Shown here in pieces: positions 42,510 through 51,319 of a stretch of DNA of 64,000 nt (position 1 is its first letter; every line of letters begins with the position of its first letter). Position numbers and translations under genes: made by a program. The notes beneath the pieces were generated by a model, which was not told the DNA's origin, did not search any database, and saw only the letters and a list, made by a program, of their open reading frames with translations. This DNA comes from Paraburkholderia hiiakae (GTDB lineage: Bacteria > Pseudomonadota > Gammaproteobacteria > Burkholderiales > Burkholderiaceae): contig NZ_CAJHCQ010000014.1 in NCBI RefSeq assembly GCF_904848665.1, positions 124,001-188,000 of the forward strand, written 5' to 3'.

Positions 42510-43363
42510 TTCCCTTTGCAGTTGACTATGTTAGGGCCACCAGCGTGGCGCATGCACTCGACGTCCTCTCCAGCGACAGCGACGCCAGGTTGCTGGCCGG
42601 TGGCCATTCGTTGATACCTTTGATGAAACTGCGCCTCGCCGGTGTCTCCCGGTTGATCGATGTTGGCAGGTTGCCGGATCTGCGCGGCGTCGAGATCCAT
42701 CACGATCACGTTGCAATTGGCGCCGCGACCACGCATGCCGAGCTTGGCAATGATGCGCGGCTGGCGGAGGTGCTGCCGCTGATCCGCATGGCGGCCAGCG
42801 TCATTGCCGATCCGGCCGTGCGCAATCGTGGAACGATCGGCGGCTCGCTCGTGCACGCCGATCCTTCTGCTGACTGGCCGGCGGTGATGCTGGCGCTCGA
42901 TGCCCGAATGGAAATCGCCAGCGTTGCGGGTTCGCGCGTGGTCCCGGCGGATGCGTTCTTCACAGGCTTCATGTCGGCAGCGGTGCAGCAGAACGAGATG
43001 CTGACGCGTATTCTCGTCCCGTTGCCCGGCGCCGATCGCGTGGCATACCGGAAGTTCCGTCACCCTGCCTCAGGGTATGCAGTCGCGGCGGCCGCTGTCG
43101 CGTTGCGCTATGCAGGCGATCGCTGCACGGGCGGCATGATTGGTGTGACCGGCGTGGCCGAGACGGCATTCCGTGCGCGTGCGGTTGAAGCCGCGCTCGC
43201 TAGCGAGTTCAACGGGTCTTCAGAAGAGATCAATCGTCTCGCCGAGATCGCTTTCGTCGACGTGACGCCGCTCGAGGACGGTTTTGCCGACGGCGCGTAC
43301 CGTAAGCAGTTGGCCAAGGTCATGCTCAGACGGGCACTTACAGATGCCGTGCGAAATACTTAG
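42506..43363 (+). CDS. Molybdenum hydroxylase medium subunit (FAD-binding, CoxM-like)
   Basis: A 285-residue flavoprotein subunit. The FAD-binding loops are LLAGGHSLIPLMKLRLA (about 32-48) and TIGGSLVHADPSADWPAV (about 111-128), the two diagnostic motifs of the CODH medium subunit family. A C-terminal CO_deh_flav_C domain follows (YRKFRHPASGYAVAAAAVA). The ATG at 42506 overlaps the large-subunit stop by 4 bp. It transfers electrons from the Fe-S centres to the final acceptor. The gene order small-large-medium is unusual compared with medium-small-large of coxMSL. Confidence 0.93.
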   Translation: MIPFAVDYVRATSVAHALDVLSSDSDARLLAGGHSLIPLMKLRLAGVSRLIDVGRLPDLRGVEIHHDHVAIGAATTHAELGNDARLAEVLPLIRMAASVIADPAVRNRGTIGGSLVHADPSADWPAVMLALDARMEIASVAGSRVVPADAFFTGFMSAAVQQNEMLTRILVPLPGADRVAYRKFRHPASGYAVAAAAVALRYAGDRCTGGMIGVTGVAETAFRARAVEAALASEFNGSSEEINRLAEIAFVDVTPLEDGFADGAYRKQLAKVMLRRALTDAVRNT

Positions 43364-43375
43364 GATGACAGAATT

Positions 43376-43987
43376 ATGAGGAGACACGGTTTTGCGCTCG
43401 TTGCCATCTTGATTGGCTTGGGCGCTTCCTCTATCACGACATACTGCGAGCCGCTAACCAAAATGGACACCAACACTGCAATTCAAACGTCAGCCACAGA
43501 GATTCAGGTTACCCACATCTGTCTGGACATCAAGGTCGATTTCGATCCGTTCACTCGACACCTGGAAGCCTTGCTGGGCCGCTTCGATCCCGCTTCACTG
43601 AAGGCGTTGCTTCAGACGGACCCAGCCGAGGCGGACACACGGTTGAAGCAGATGGAGGGGGACCAAGGCTTGATGATCTTTTCGATGCAGAACCACGGGA
43701 TGCTCTTCAGCCTCGCTGGAATACAACGACACGCCATCCGCTATATCTTGGGAAATCCACGCATCGCGTTCCAGATGACGCGACACGATATTCGCGCAGG
43801 CCTCTATGCGCCGCTCTCTGTGCTCGTCTATGAAGTCGCACCTGGAATCGTGCGCGTGGAGTACGACCAGCCCTCCTCGCTGTTCGGGCAGTTTGGCAAT
43901 GCCGATGTCGCGGCGGTGGGGCGCGAGTTGGATGGCAAGCTTGCCAATGTCATCGAGCATGCGGCTCAGTTGGCAACGCGGTCTTGA
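43376..43987 (+). CDS. DUF302 family protein with signal peptide
   Basis: A 203-residue protein with an N-terminal hydrophobic signal (HGFALVAILIGLGASSITTY) followed by a DUF302-like domain: QGLMIFSMQNHGMLF, then RHAIRYILGNPRIAFQMTRHD, then LYAPLSVLVYE. It is a clear paralogue of the cytoplasmic protein at 16910-17431, sharing RYILGNP/RWILGNP, RHDI and the YDQPSSL/YVRPSSL stretch. A weak GGATGA-type site precedes the ATG at 43376, 12 bp after the medium subunit, so it is part of the operon. A periplasmic partner role is conceivable but unknown. Confidence 0.8.
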   Translation: MRRHGFALVAILIGLGASSITTYCEPLTKMDTNTAIQTSATEIQVTHICLDIKVDFDPFTRHLEALLGRFDPASLKALLQTDPAEADTRLKQMEGDQGLMIFSMQNHGMLFSLAGIQRHAIRYILGNPRIAFQMTRHDIRAGLYAPLSVLVYEVAPGIVRVEYDQPSSLFGQFGNADVAAVGRELDGKLANVIEHAAQLATRS

Positions 43988-44029
43988 GAAGACCCGGTGC
44001 GTAGCGCAGGGTGCAGTGAAGGGGAAGAG

Positions 44030-45049
44030 ATGGATAGTGTGGACATGGACGTCGTGAGGACCGCAACCCGCTGGCTCAGCGAAGGGCGCCGTGCATTGCT
44101 CGTCACCGTCGTCAGGACCTGGGGGTCCTCGCCGCGCGCGCCAGGCTCAATGCTTGTGATCCGCGAAGACGGTCTGGCGGTGGGCTCGGTTTCTGGTGGC
44201 TGCATCGAAGACGATTTGATTGCCAAGGTGCGTCATCGCGGCATCGAGCAGCGTCTTCCGGACACGCTGCGCTACGGCATCAGCGCGGACGAAGCCCATC
44301 GTTTTGGCCTGCCGTGTGGCGGCACCGTCGAACTTGTACTCGAACCGCTCAGCACCATGAGCGCAATGCCACAACTGCTGAACGCACTGGAGTCGGGGCG
44401 TCTCGTCACGCGCACCCTGGAGTTGTCGACAGGGGAGGTGAGCCTTTCACCCGCTTCCTTGATCGATGGCCTGCGCTTCGACGGCGCTACGCTTCAAACC
44501 GAATTGGGACCGCGTTATCGTTTGCTCGTGATTGGGGGCGGCCAGCTTTCACAGTATCTTGCGCGAATGGCTATTGGCCTCGACTACCAGGTGACCGTGT
44601 GCGATCCACGAGAGGAGTACGCCGACGTATGGGACGTGCAGGATGCAGCGCTCGTGCGCGACATGCCCGATGACGTCGTAGCGGCGATGCGGCTCGACGC
44701 GCGCAGCGCGGTCGTGGCGCTCACGCATGATCCGAAGCTGGACGACCTCGCCTTGATGGAAGCGCTCAGAACGCCTGCCTTCTACATTGGCGCGTTGGGA
44801 TCGCGGCGAAACAACGATGCGCGGCGGCTGCGTCTGCGTGAGTTCGATCTGGATGACGAACAAATCGCGCGCATGAAAGGTCCCGCGGGTCTGCACATCG
44901 GGAGCCGCACACCGCCCGAGATCGCCATTTCGATTCTTGCGGAACTCACTGCCGCGAAGAACGGCGTTGCCGTTCCGGTGCACATGGAAGTGCGATTCGC
45001 AAAAGCGGGGCAACGCGAGCGCTTGAGCCGTGGCTGCGTGGTGGCGTGA
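44030..45049 (+). CDS. XdhC/CoxF family molybdenum cofactor insertion protein
   Basis: A protein of about 339 residues. The N-terminal XdhC_CoxI domain is VVRTWGSSPRAPGSMLVIREDG, then VSGGCIEDDLIA and GLPCGGTVELVLEP, with conserved Cys and Gly residues that bind Mo cofactor. The C-terminal Rossmann-type domain is LLVIGGGQLSQYLARMA, VALTHDPKLDDLALMEAL and YIGALGSRRNN. Such proteins sulfurate and insert the cofactor into xanthine dehydrogenase-type enzymes. The ATG at 44030 follows GGGGAAGAG. Its place behind the three enzyme subunits fits a dedicated maturation factor. Confidence 0.92.
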   Translation: MDSVDMDVVRTATRWLSEGRRALLVTVVRTWGSSPRAPGSMLVIREDGLAVGSVSGGCIEDDLIAKVRHRGIEQRLPDTLRYGISADEAHRFGLPCGGTVELVLEPLSTMSAMPQLLNALESGRLVTRTLELSTGEVSLSPASLIDGLRFDGATLQTELGPRYRLLVIGGGQLSQYLARMAIGLDYQVTVCDPREEYADVWDVQDAALVRDMPDDVVAAMRLDARSAVVALTHDPKLDDLALMEALRTPAFYIGALGSRRNNDARRLRLREFDLDDEQIARMKGPAGLHIGSRTPPEIAISILAELTAAKNGVAVPVHMEVRFAKAGQRERLSRGCVVA

Positions 45050-45097
45050 CCACATCATCTTGCTGCGTGGCCCTGAAATTCTGAACTGGAATACATC

Positions 45098-46156
45098 ATG
45101 CCTACTTTGTTCGATCCCATCAAACTTGGCTCGCTGGAACTGCGCAATCGTATCGTCATGGCGCCATTGACGCGTATGCGGGCGGTTGACCAGCGAGCAC
45201 CGGGTCCCTTGAACGAGGAGTACTACGTTCAGCGCGCCAGCGCCGGACTTATCCTCACTGAGGCAACGTCGGTGACGCGGCAAGGCGTTGGCTATCCGAA
45301 CACGCCAGGGATCTGGGCGGAGCATCAGGTACAGGCCTGGTCGCATGTCACCGAAGCCGTGCATCGGGCCGGCGGCAAAATCGTGATCCAGCTCTGGCAC
45401 GTGGGTCGCGTTTCCGACCCGGTGTACCTTGATGGCGAGCAGCCAGTGGCCCCGAGCGCCGTTGCACCGGAAGGCCACGTCACCCTGAGCAATCCCCGCA
45501 AGGCATACGACGTGCCGCGCGCGCTGCAGACAGACGAAATACCCGGCATCGTCGAAGACTTCCGGCGAGCTGCACAAAACGCAAAACGTGCGGGCTTCGA
45601 CGGCGTAGAGTTGCACGCAGCGAACGGTTACCTGTTCGATCAGTTCCTCCATGACGGCTCGAACAAGCGCACCGACCGCTATGGCGGTTCGATCGAAAAC
45701 CGGGCCCGCTTCCTCCTGGAAGCGGTCGACGCCGTATTGACGGTCTGGCCTGCGGATAGAGTCGGCATTCACCTGAACCTGATGTCGAGTTCGTATTCGA
45801 TGTCCGATTCCGATCCGGTTTCGCTCTTCGGCTACGTGGCCGAGGAATTGAACCAACGGCGCCTCGCATTCATTTTCGGGCGCGAATCACTCAATACGCC
45901 GCGCCGGATTGCGCCGCTCGTCAGAGAGCGCTTCAAAGGCGCGTTTATCGCAAATGACGGCCTCACGCGGGAATCGGCGCGGCGCCTTGTCGAAGAGGGT
46001 GAGGCCGACGCGGTGGCGTTCGGGAAGCTTTACATCGCGAATCCCGATCTTGTCGAACGCCTGCGCCTCGAGGCTCCGTTCAATCAATTGGATGCCAGTA
46101 CCATTTATGGAGCCGGCAGCGCAGGCTACACCGACTATCCGTCAATCACCGCCTGA
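45098..46156 (+). CDS. Old Yellow Enzyme family alkene reductase (NemA-like)
   Basis: A 352-residue FMN oxidoreductase that reduces activated C=C bonds with NAD(P)H. The N-terminus LFDPIKLGSLELRNRIVMAP is followed by TRMR. QLWHVGRVSDP lies mid-protein, and the substrate-binding and FMN region is HAANGYLFDQFLHDGSN with RTDRYGGSIENRARFLLE. GGEGEADAV-type C-terminal features read EEGEADAVAFGKLYIANPDL. It is intact. It follows the XdhC-like gene by 48 bp and precedes an SDR by 45 bp, so it probably acts on an unsaturated product of the hydroxylase pathway. Confidence 0.94.
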   Translation: MPTLFDPIKLGSLELRNRIVMAPLTRMRAVDQRAPGPLNEEYYVQRASAGLILTEATSVTRQGVGYPNTPGIWAEHQVQAWSHVTEAVHRAGGKIVIQLWHVGRVSDPVYLDGEQPVAPSAVAPEGHVTLSNPRKAYDVPRALQTDEIPGIVEDFRRAAQNAKRAGFDGVELHAANGYLFDQFLHDGSNKRTDRYGGSIENRARFLLEAVDAVLTVWPADRVGIHLNLMSSSYSMSDSDPVSLFGYVAEELNQRRLAFIFGRESLNTPRRIAPLVRERFKGAFIANDGLTRESARRLVEEGEADAVAFGKLYIANPDLVERLRLEAPFNQLDASTIYGAGSAGYTDYPSITA

Positions 46157-46201
46157 ACGCGCACATGGCAGGCAGGGAAACCTTTTCAAGGAGCATCGAT
46201 C

Positions 46202-46966
46202 GTGAACAATCTGTTTGACCTCACAGGCAAAGTTGCCGTCATTACTGCATCGACAAAGGGCATGGGCTTTGAGATTGCGCGAGCACTCGGCTTGTCGGGC
46301 GCGAAACTCGTCGTTTCCGGACGCAGTCAGGAAACGGCCGATGCAGCCGCGGTCCGTTTGCGCGAGGAATGTGGATGCGAAGTCGCGGCATTCGCGTGCG
46401 ACATCACCGAACCGGAGAGCGTGCAACGCTTCGCGGCCGATGCGCTTGCGGCGTTCGGGCGCGTGGATGCGCTCGTGCTCAATGCAGCGGGCAATCCGCC
46501 TGCCGGTTCGCTGCTGGGTCAGACGTCGGAGCAACTGGACAAGGCCATGGCCGACGGCGTACGCGGCAGCTTCGAACTCGTCGTGGCACTCGCTCCGCAG
46601 ATGATCGAGCGTAAGTATGGTTCTATCGTCTTCATGTCGAGCCGCGCAGCGAAGCGGGGCACTGGGGTGCTCGGTTTGTACGGCATGTCGAAGGCAGCGA
46701 TCGATCAACTGGTACGCAACCTGGCTGTCGAACTTGGGCCGTCGAACATCAACGTCAATTCGATCAACCCGGGCGCAGTGCGCACGGACTTCTCCCGCAT
46801 GCTTTGGGAGAATCCCGAGCGCGAGAAGATGACCGTCGCGACGATTCCCATGGGGCGCATCGCGAGGCCCGAGGATGTGGCGGGGCTGGCCCTTCTGCTC
46901 GTCTCAGGGGCTGGCCACTATATCAACGGCCAGAATATCAGCGTAGACGGAGGCGCTACGGCTTAG
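46202..46966 (+). CDS. Short-chain dehydrogenase/reductase
   Basis: A 254-residue SDR starting at GTG 46202 with AAGGAG upstream. The fold is complete: the cofactor loop is ITASTKGMGFEIARAL, the NAAG-type motif is VLNAAGNPP, and the catalytic centre is MSSRAAKRG followed by YGMSKAAIDQL (Ser, Tyr, Lys). The C-terminal INGQNISVDGGATA is typical. The first Gly of the usual TGxxxGxG loop is Ala here (TASTKGMG), a variation seen in DHRS4-like members. It probably oxidises or reduces an alcohol/ketone produced alongside the Old Yellow Enzyme. Confidence 0.92.
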   Translation: MNNLFDLTGKVAVITASTKGMGFEIARALGLSGAKLVVSGRSQETADAAAVRLREECGCEVAAFACDITEPESVQRFAADALAAFGRVDALVLNAAGNPPAGSLLGQTSEQLDKAMADGVRGSFELVVALAPQMIERKYGSIVFMSSRAAKRGTGVLGLYGMSKAAIDQLVRNLAVELGPSNINVNSINPGAVRTDFSRMLWENPEREKMTVATIPMGRIARPEDVAGLALLLVSGAGHYINGQNISVDGGATA

Positions 46967-47565
46967 CGTCGCGTCTCGTGATCGATGAGTACACGTTTCA
47001 AGCCCGACACGGCACGATACGCAAAGCCGGTCTTCAGGCAAAGGGGTATCGCGCGCGGCTGACGCGCCGACGCCGCACTGCTCTGACGTCCTGATGCCGC
47101 GCAGCGAACTGAGTATCGGGGGCGTTTGGCGCCTCGCACACCTTGCGCCGGCGTGAGTCTCTATACTCGTTTCAAACCCTGCTATCGGCGAGTGCCGCAT
47201 TGAGGATGAAGCTTTCGCTGGAGGGATTGCGGGCGAACGATGTCAGCCACGCAGAACTAATGAATTCAACAAGGAATTATCGAACTATTCGCGATCCTAT
47301 GTAATTGCGCAGAGAGGGACTGAAAATGAGAGCCCGAAGGACCGCTTCCAGCGGCAACGTTTTATTCCCGAATGGCGTAGCGATGCAAAATCATTCGTGC
47401 CGCGGTAGAAGTCGGGATGCCGGGTTGGGGGCGCAGCGACGAAGGAGAGTGCCCGATCACGGTCCACAAAATTGTCATACCATGGCGTCCGTTGGCACAT
47501 CGCGAGACGACGCCCGGTTCACATGGTCACCACTTCGAATTCGAGGTTTATGACATTTATTTCAA
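46967..47565. other. Stretch of about 600 bases without an assignable gene
   Basis: No intact gene is recognised. A 75-codon frame at 47326 has an AGAGAGGGAC site before its ATG but unfamiliar sequence. The part from about 47540 onwards probably contains the decayed 5' region of the porin gene that follows (the segment TFISNVGKPTPGLGASN in another frame looks like a damaged porin N-terminus). Confidence 0.35.
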
Positions 47566-48552
47566 ATGTTGGCAAACCCACGCCTGGCTTGGGTGCATCT
47601 AACCGGAAAATTGTATGGAAATCAAAGTCATCCCTTCAATGGGCAACTCCATGTCCCCGGCACATTGTTCAGTCGGCAAGCATTCGCGGGCCTGTCGAAC
47701 AAAACGTGGGGCTCGCTGACCTTTGGCAGGCAATATGCGCCGGCCTACGACACCCTGGGCGATATCTTCGACCCGCTGACCGTTGGAAACTATTGGCAAA
47801 ACAGCTGGATGTATAACGGCATCGGCCCTTACCTCGAAGTCAACAACTCGGTGAAGTACAAGGGCAGCTTCGAAGGTTTGGATATCAATGCCCTTTACGG
47901 TTTTGGCAACCAGCCTGGCGCGCTCGGTCTCGGCGCCACCTATGCCGTGGAACTGACGTACACGTACGGCCCTGCCATGCTCAACGCGGGTTTCCAGCAG
48001 GTCTCCGTTCCGACATCTGCGACTGGGTCTTCGGTTGGCACCAGTGTCGGCAGTTCGATCAACGGCGCCAAGAGCAACTTCCTGCACATCAGCGGCGCGT
48101 TTCAGGTCACCCACGAAATCCGCCTCCTGGCCGGCTGGCTGCGAGGGCAGGACCAGACTGGTTTGACTGACATCTACATGCAGCAATCTGGCGCGCCGAC
48201 TCTGAAGGGGAGTGGCAGCCCGAACCGTATCGACGACACCTGGTACATCGGTGCGAACTGGCACGCCATGCCAGCGCTGCTGTTCACGTTCGCCTACTAC
48301 TACGGGCAGACGCGCAATGCCGAACTGCTCGATGGCACGCTCGGCAAAGGGGTGAACCAATCGGCTACCGTTCTCGCCGAATACTCGTTCACGAAGCGCA
48401 CGGAAGTCTACGGAATCACGGACTTCGCGCGCGGCACAGGCGCCTTCTCCGCCGATTATCCGGGCGGGGTCAACGGCGAGGGCGTTCCGACGAACACGAT
48501 TGGCCGGACCAATCAGGTGGGCGTCGCGGTCGGACTGCGCACGATGTTCTAA
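47566..48552 (+). pseudogene. Porin gene with decayed 5' end
   Basis: The frame encodes most of a Burkholderiales general porin: GTLFSRQAFAGLSNKTWGSL ending in TFGRQYAPAY, repeated barrel strands, and the C-terminus VGVAVGLRTMF with the terminal Phe. It lacks the signal peptide and the first 80 or so residues (the VTLYGxxD start and the RWGLKGxEDLG strand). The residues before LYGNQSHPFNGQ are not porin-like, and a frameshifted trace lies upstream. Without a signal peptide the product cannot reach the outer membrane, so it is best read as a pseudogene. A full-length porin of the same family is encoded at 24839. Confidence 0.75.
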
Positions 48553-48922
48553 AGACGCGTTCATACCCTACGACGCGGACCCCGCCTCGGGTGCCCGGGC
48601 AATCGTTGCAACGCCGGTCCGCTGTCGAGCGCGTTGCTGACCTCGACCGTCCATGCGCAAGCAGCGGTGGACGGCTCTTGTTGGCTGACCTCCGCCCGAT
48701 GCGCTAAATCGACCCTCTCCATTCATACAAGCTTCCGCCATGCAAAAGGCTACTTCCTGTGGAGCAGTGCGTCGGCTACCCATATCTGCCCCTGACCGGC
48801 TCGACTACGAGCCACCTCTGTCAAGCCGATGGGCCGACGCAAGCGTCGACTATGGATTGAGCTAGCGCACCGACGTCTGTGCAGTCTCGAAGAGCGAGGT
48901 GCCGGATGATGACCGTTCCCGA
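48553..48922. other. Intergenic stretch between convergent porin relic and FUSC gene
   Basis: There are 370 bases with no gene I can support and no strong hairpin seen. Confidence 0.4.
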
Positions 48923-50968
48923 TCAGGCAGCGTCGACAGGTGTCGCATCTGGTAACAGCGACAGCCGGAGTCCGATCAGCGTGTGCAGCACACCTTTGCG
49001 AAGCTTGTAGCCAGGTTCATCGGGCGCGGCCGCGAAGTCGGCCATGATCCGCGTGATGGCGGCATCGACGTCGACTGCTAGCATGGGCGGTATGGGTTGC
49101 CGCTCACCGGATTCGAGGCATCGTCCATAATGCGCCCGCACTTCGTCGATCACGCGGTTCAACACGACTGGTAACTCGCCGGAAAACTTGCCCGAGAGTC
49201 GGCGCAGGTCGAGTGTATTGAGCGCAATTCGCATGTCGCGCAGGCTCTCGGTTGACGGGTGCTTGAACTCCTCGCTCGGCGCCACGCGCGGAATGAGTTG
49301 CATGAGCCGGTCGAGCATGCGTGCATTCAAATCGCGCTGCTGACCGAGCGATAATGCCGAACCGCTCAAAACGACATCCCTCCAGCTGGATCGGGTCAGC
49401 CGCGAAGTCGCCGCGTCCGTTCCGAAAGGACGGATGACCCCCGTCATCACCGAAGCGAACATGACACCGGCGAGCCCTGCGAGATTGCCGTTCAGGAAGG
49501 TCAGAATGTTCGCGTCATAAACGCTGTCGATACCGAGAAAGGTTGCGGTCGTCAAAGCGACGAGCGTCGACATCAGCCCCCATTTCGGACGTGCCATCAA
49601 CAGTCCGAGAGGAATGAACAGGAACGAGAAGAAAATGACGAGCAGAGGGAACTCCTGGCCGCTCGGCAACACGACAAACAGATAGAACGCCGAAATGACA
49701 ACGCCTATCGTCGCGCACTTCAGGAAAGTGATCATCATCGGTACAGGCTCGTCGAGCGCTGCGAAAAAGCAGACGCCAATGGCGCCCAGGGACACCGCCG
49801 CCGCACCGTCTTGCCAACCCGAAGCAATCCACAGGCACGACGCAATGAAGATGACGAGCGCTGCCGAGCTAGCGGAGAACACGGCAAGGCCCTGGTCGAG
49901 AAACGCGTGCCGCGTGCCGATCCGCCAATGCCGATATCGTGGCCTCCAATGCCCGCTATCGTGAACAACGATACGGCGCAATGTCCGGCAATCGACCCAC
50001 AGATCGACGAGTTGCCGCAAGCGCCAGAGCGCACTGGATAGCAGCGCCGTCTGCCACGTCGTCAGTTCGTTGCAGGCCGGATCCAGTTGTGCAATGCGCG
50101 TGCGGAATAGCGGCGCCTCGCGCTCGGGGTCTTCACTGAGTGGCTCGTCGATCCAGCGCTCAAGATCGCGCAGCAGTTCGGCGATTTCCGCAGGAATGAC
50201 GCGCTCTGATTTCTGCGCCGCCGCTAGAATGTCCGCAAGTGCGGAGGTAATGGGTAGTATCAATTGCATTCGGCCATGCAGTTGCTCGCTGCGAGCGAGA
50301 ATCACCGGGCTGACATGATCGTAGGCCAACTGGCTCAACAGGAATTCGAAGCCGCGCACACTCAACGCCATCTTCTGGCGGCTTCCCGTAACAAGCGCTC
50401 CCGCAACCTGCCCCGCCATCGATTCCTTCGCGTAGAGCGCAGCCTCGCGGAACCACGAGTCGGTTCGCTCGATCAGCGTCGGCGCGAGCCGGTTGGGGAA
50501 AAAGACACTGCCGACGATGCTCGCACAGACGATGCCGAGCGTGATTTCTTCGGTTCGTGCCACGGCCACATCGAAGATGCCCAACGGGTTAGACAATGCC
50601 GGTAGCGCAATGACGGACAGCGAATAGCTGGCGAGTAGAAAAACGTAATTGCGTGCGGCTCGCGTCGAGATCGAAATGTACACGAAGACACCGGTCCATA
50701 ACGCAATGAGCGCGCTCAGCAGATAAGGCGTCTCCGCGAAAGGCGGCACAAGGGCAACGGAAGCGACTCCGCCAAGCACAGTGCCTAGCGCGCGATAAAG
50801 CGCCTTCGATCGTGTCGCACCGACAAACGGGTTCGACACGATATAGACCGACGCCAACGCCCAGTACGGCCTCGGAAGATCGTAGTAGAACGCGATGTAG
50901 AGCGCAAGCATCCCCGCGAAGAAGGTCTTTAGAGAAAAAATCCAGTCGCGCAGCGAAGGGAAATTCAT
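48923..50968 (-). CDS. FUSC family (fusaric acid/aromatic acid resistance) inner membrane exporter
   Basis: A membrane protein of about 681 residues in the FUSC/AaeB family. There are two clusters of hydrophobic helices, at about 10-160 and 350-510, separated by long cytoplasmic segments. The N-terminus reads LRDWIFSLKTFFAGMLALYIAF, then LPRPYWALASVYIVSNPFVGATRSKALYR, the family signature. I chose the ATG at 50968 because this is where family similarity begins; the ribosome-binding site is weak. These pumps usually work with a DUF1656 protein and an HlyD-type adaptor, and neither is adjacent here. The LysR upstream on the same strand is a candidate regulator. Confidence 0.9.
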   Translation of the reverse strand: MNFPSLRDWIFSLKTFFAGMLALYIAFYYDLPRPYWALASVYIVSNPFVGATRSKALYRALGTVLGGVASVALVPPFAETPYLLSALIALWTGVFVYISISTRAARNYVFLLASYSLSVIALPALSNPLGIFDVAVARTEEITLGIVCASIVGSVFFPNRLAPTLIERTDSWFREAALYAKESMAGQVAGALVTGSRQKMALSVRGFEFLLSQLAYDHVSPVILARSEQLHGRMQLILPITSALADILAAAQKSERVIPAEIAELLRDLERWIDEPLSEDPEREAPLFRTRIAQLDPACNELTTWQTALLSSALWRLRQLVDLWVDCRTLRRIVVHDSGHWRPRYRHWRIGTRHAFLDQGLAVFSASSAALVIFIASCLWIASGWQDGAAAVSLGAIGVCFFAALDEPVPMMITFLKCATIGVVISAFYLFVVLPSGQEFPLLVIFFSFLFIPLGLLMARPKWGLMSTLVALTTATFLGIDSVYDANILTFLNGNLAGLAGVMFASVMTGVIRPFGTDAATSRLTRSSWRDVVLSGSALSLGQQRDLNARMLDRLMQLIPRVAPSEEFKHPSTESLRDMRIALNTLDLRRLSGKFSGELPVVLNRVIDEVRAHYGRCLESGERQPIPPMLAVDVDAAITRIMADFAAAPDEPGYKLRKGVLHTLIGLRLSLLPDATPVDAA

Positions 50969-51319
50969 CTTAGAAATCACGGGGGGATAGCAGTTTCTCG
51001 GCTGGCAGACCTGCCGGGCTCGCAGTGAAACGATCAACGGTATGCTGTGCTTCGCCAAAATCTGCCTGGTCGATCATACATGACTGCGGGCGCATCGAGG
51101 CGGCAACGCTGCGGCCTCTCCGCTGGGACGCTCACAGGACGTTGCTCTGTATCGAAGCATAACTCGGTGGTACACCCTTCCTTTGATGAGCGTCGGCTAA
51201 TGAGTTGGTGTTTGACACACGAGTGGTCGCCCGCCGCGCTCGGCGAATGACGGGACCTGGGCCGGCAAGCGTCCGCGCTCGACTCCCAATCGTCGTAATC
51301 CGACTTTCCCGTGCTCGAT
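50969..51319. other. Intergenic stretch upstream of the FUSC gene
   Basis: There are 351 bases without a supportable gene. It presumably contains the FUSC promoter on the minus strand; no clear operator was seen. Confidence 0.4.

Noticed and set aside
44549..45856. 435-codon minus-strand open frame
   Set aside because: Antisense to the XdhC-like and Old Yellow Enzyme genes, with no recognisable domain.
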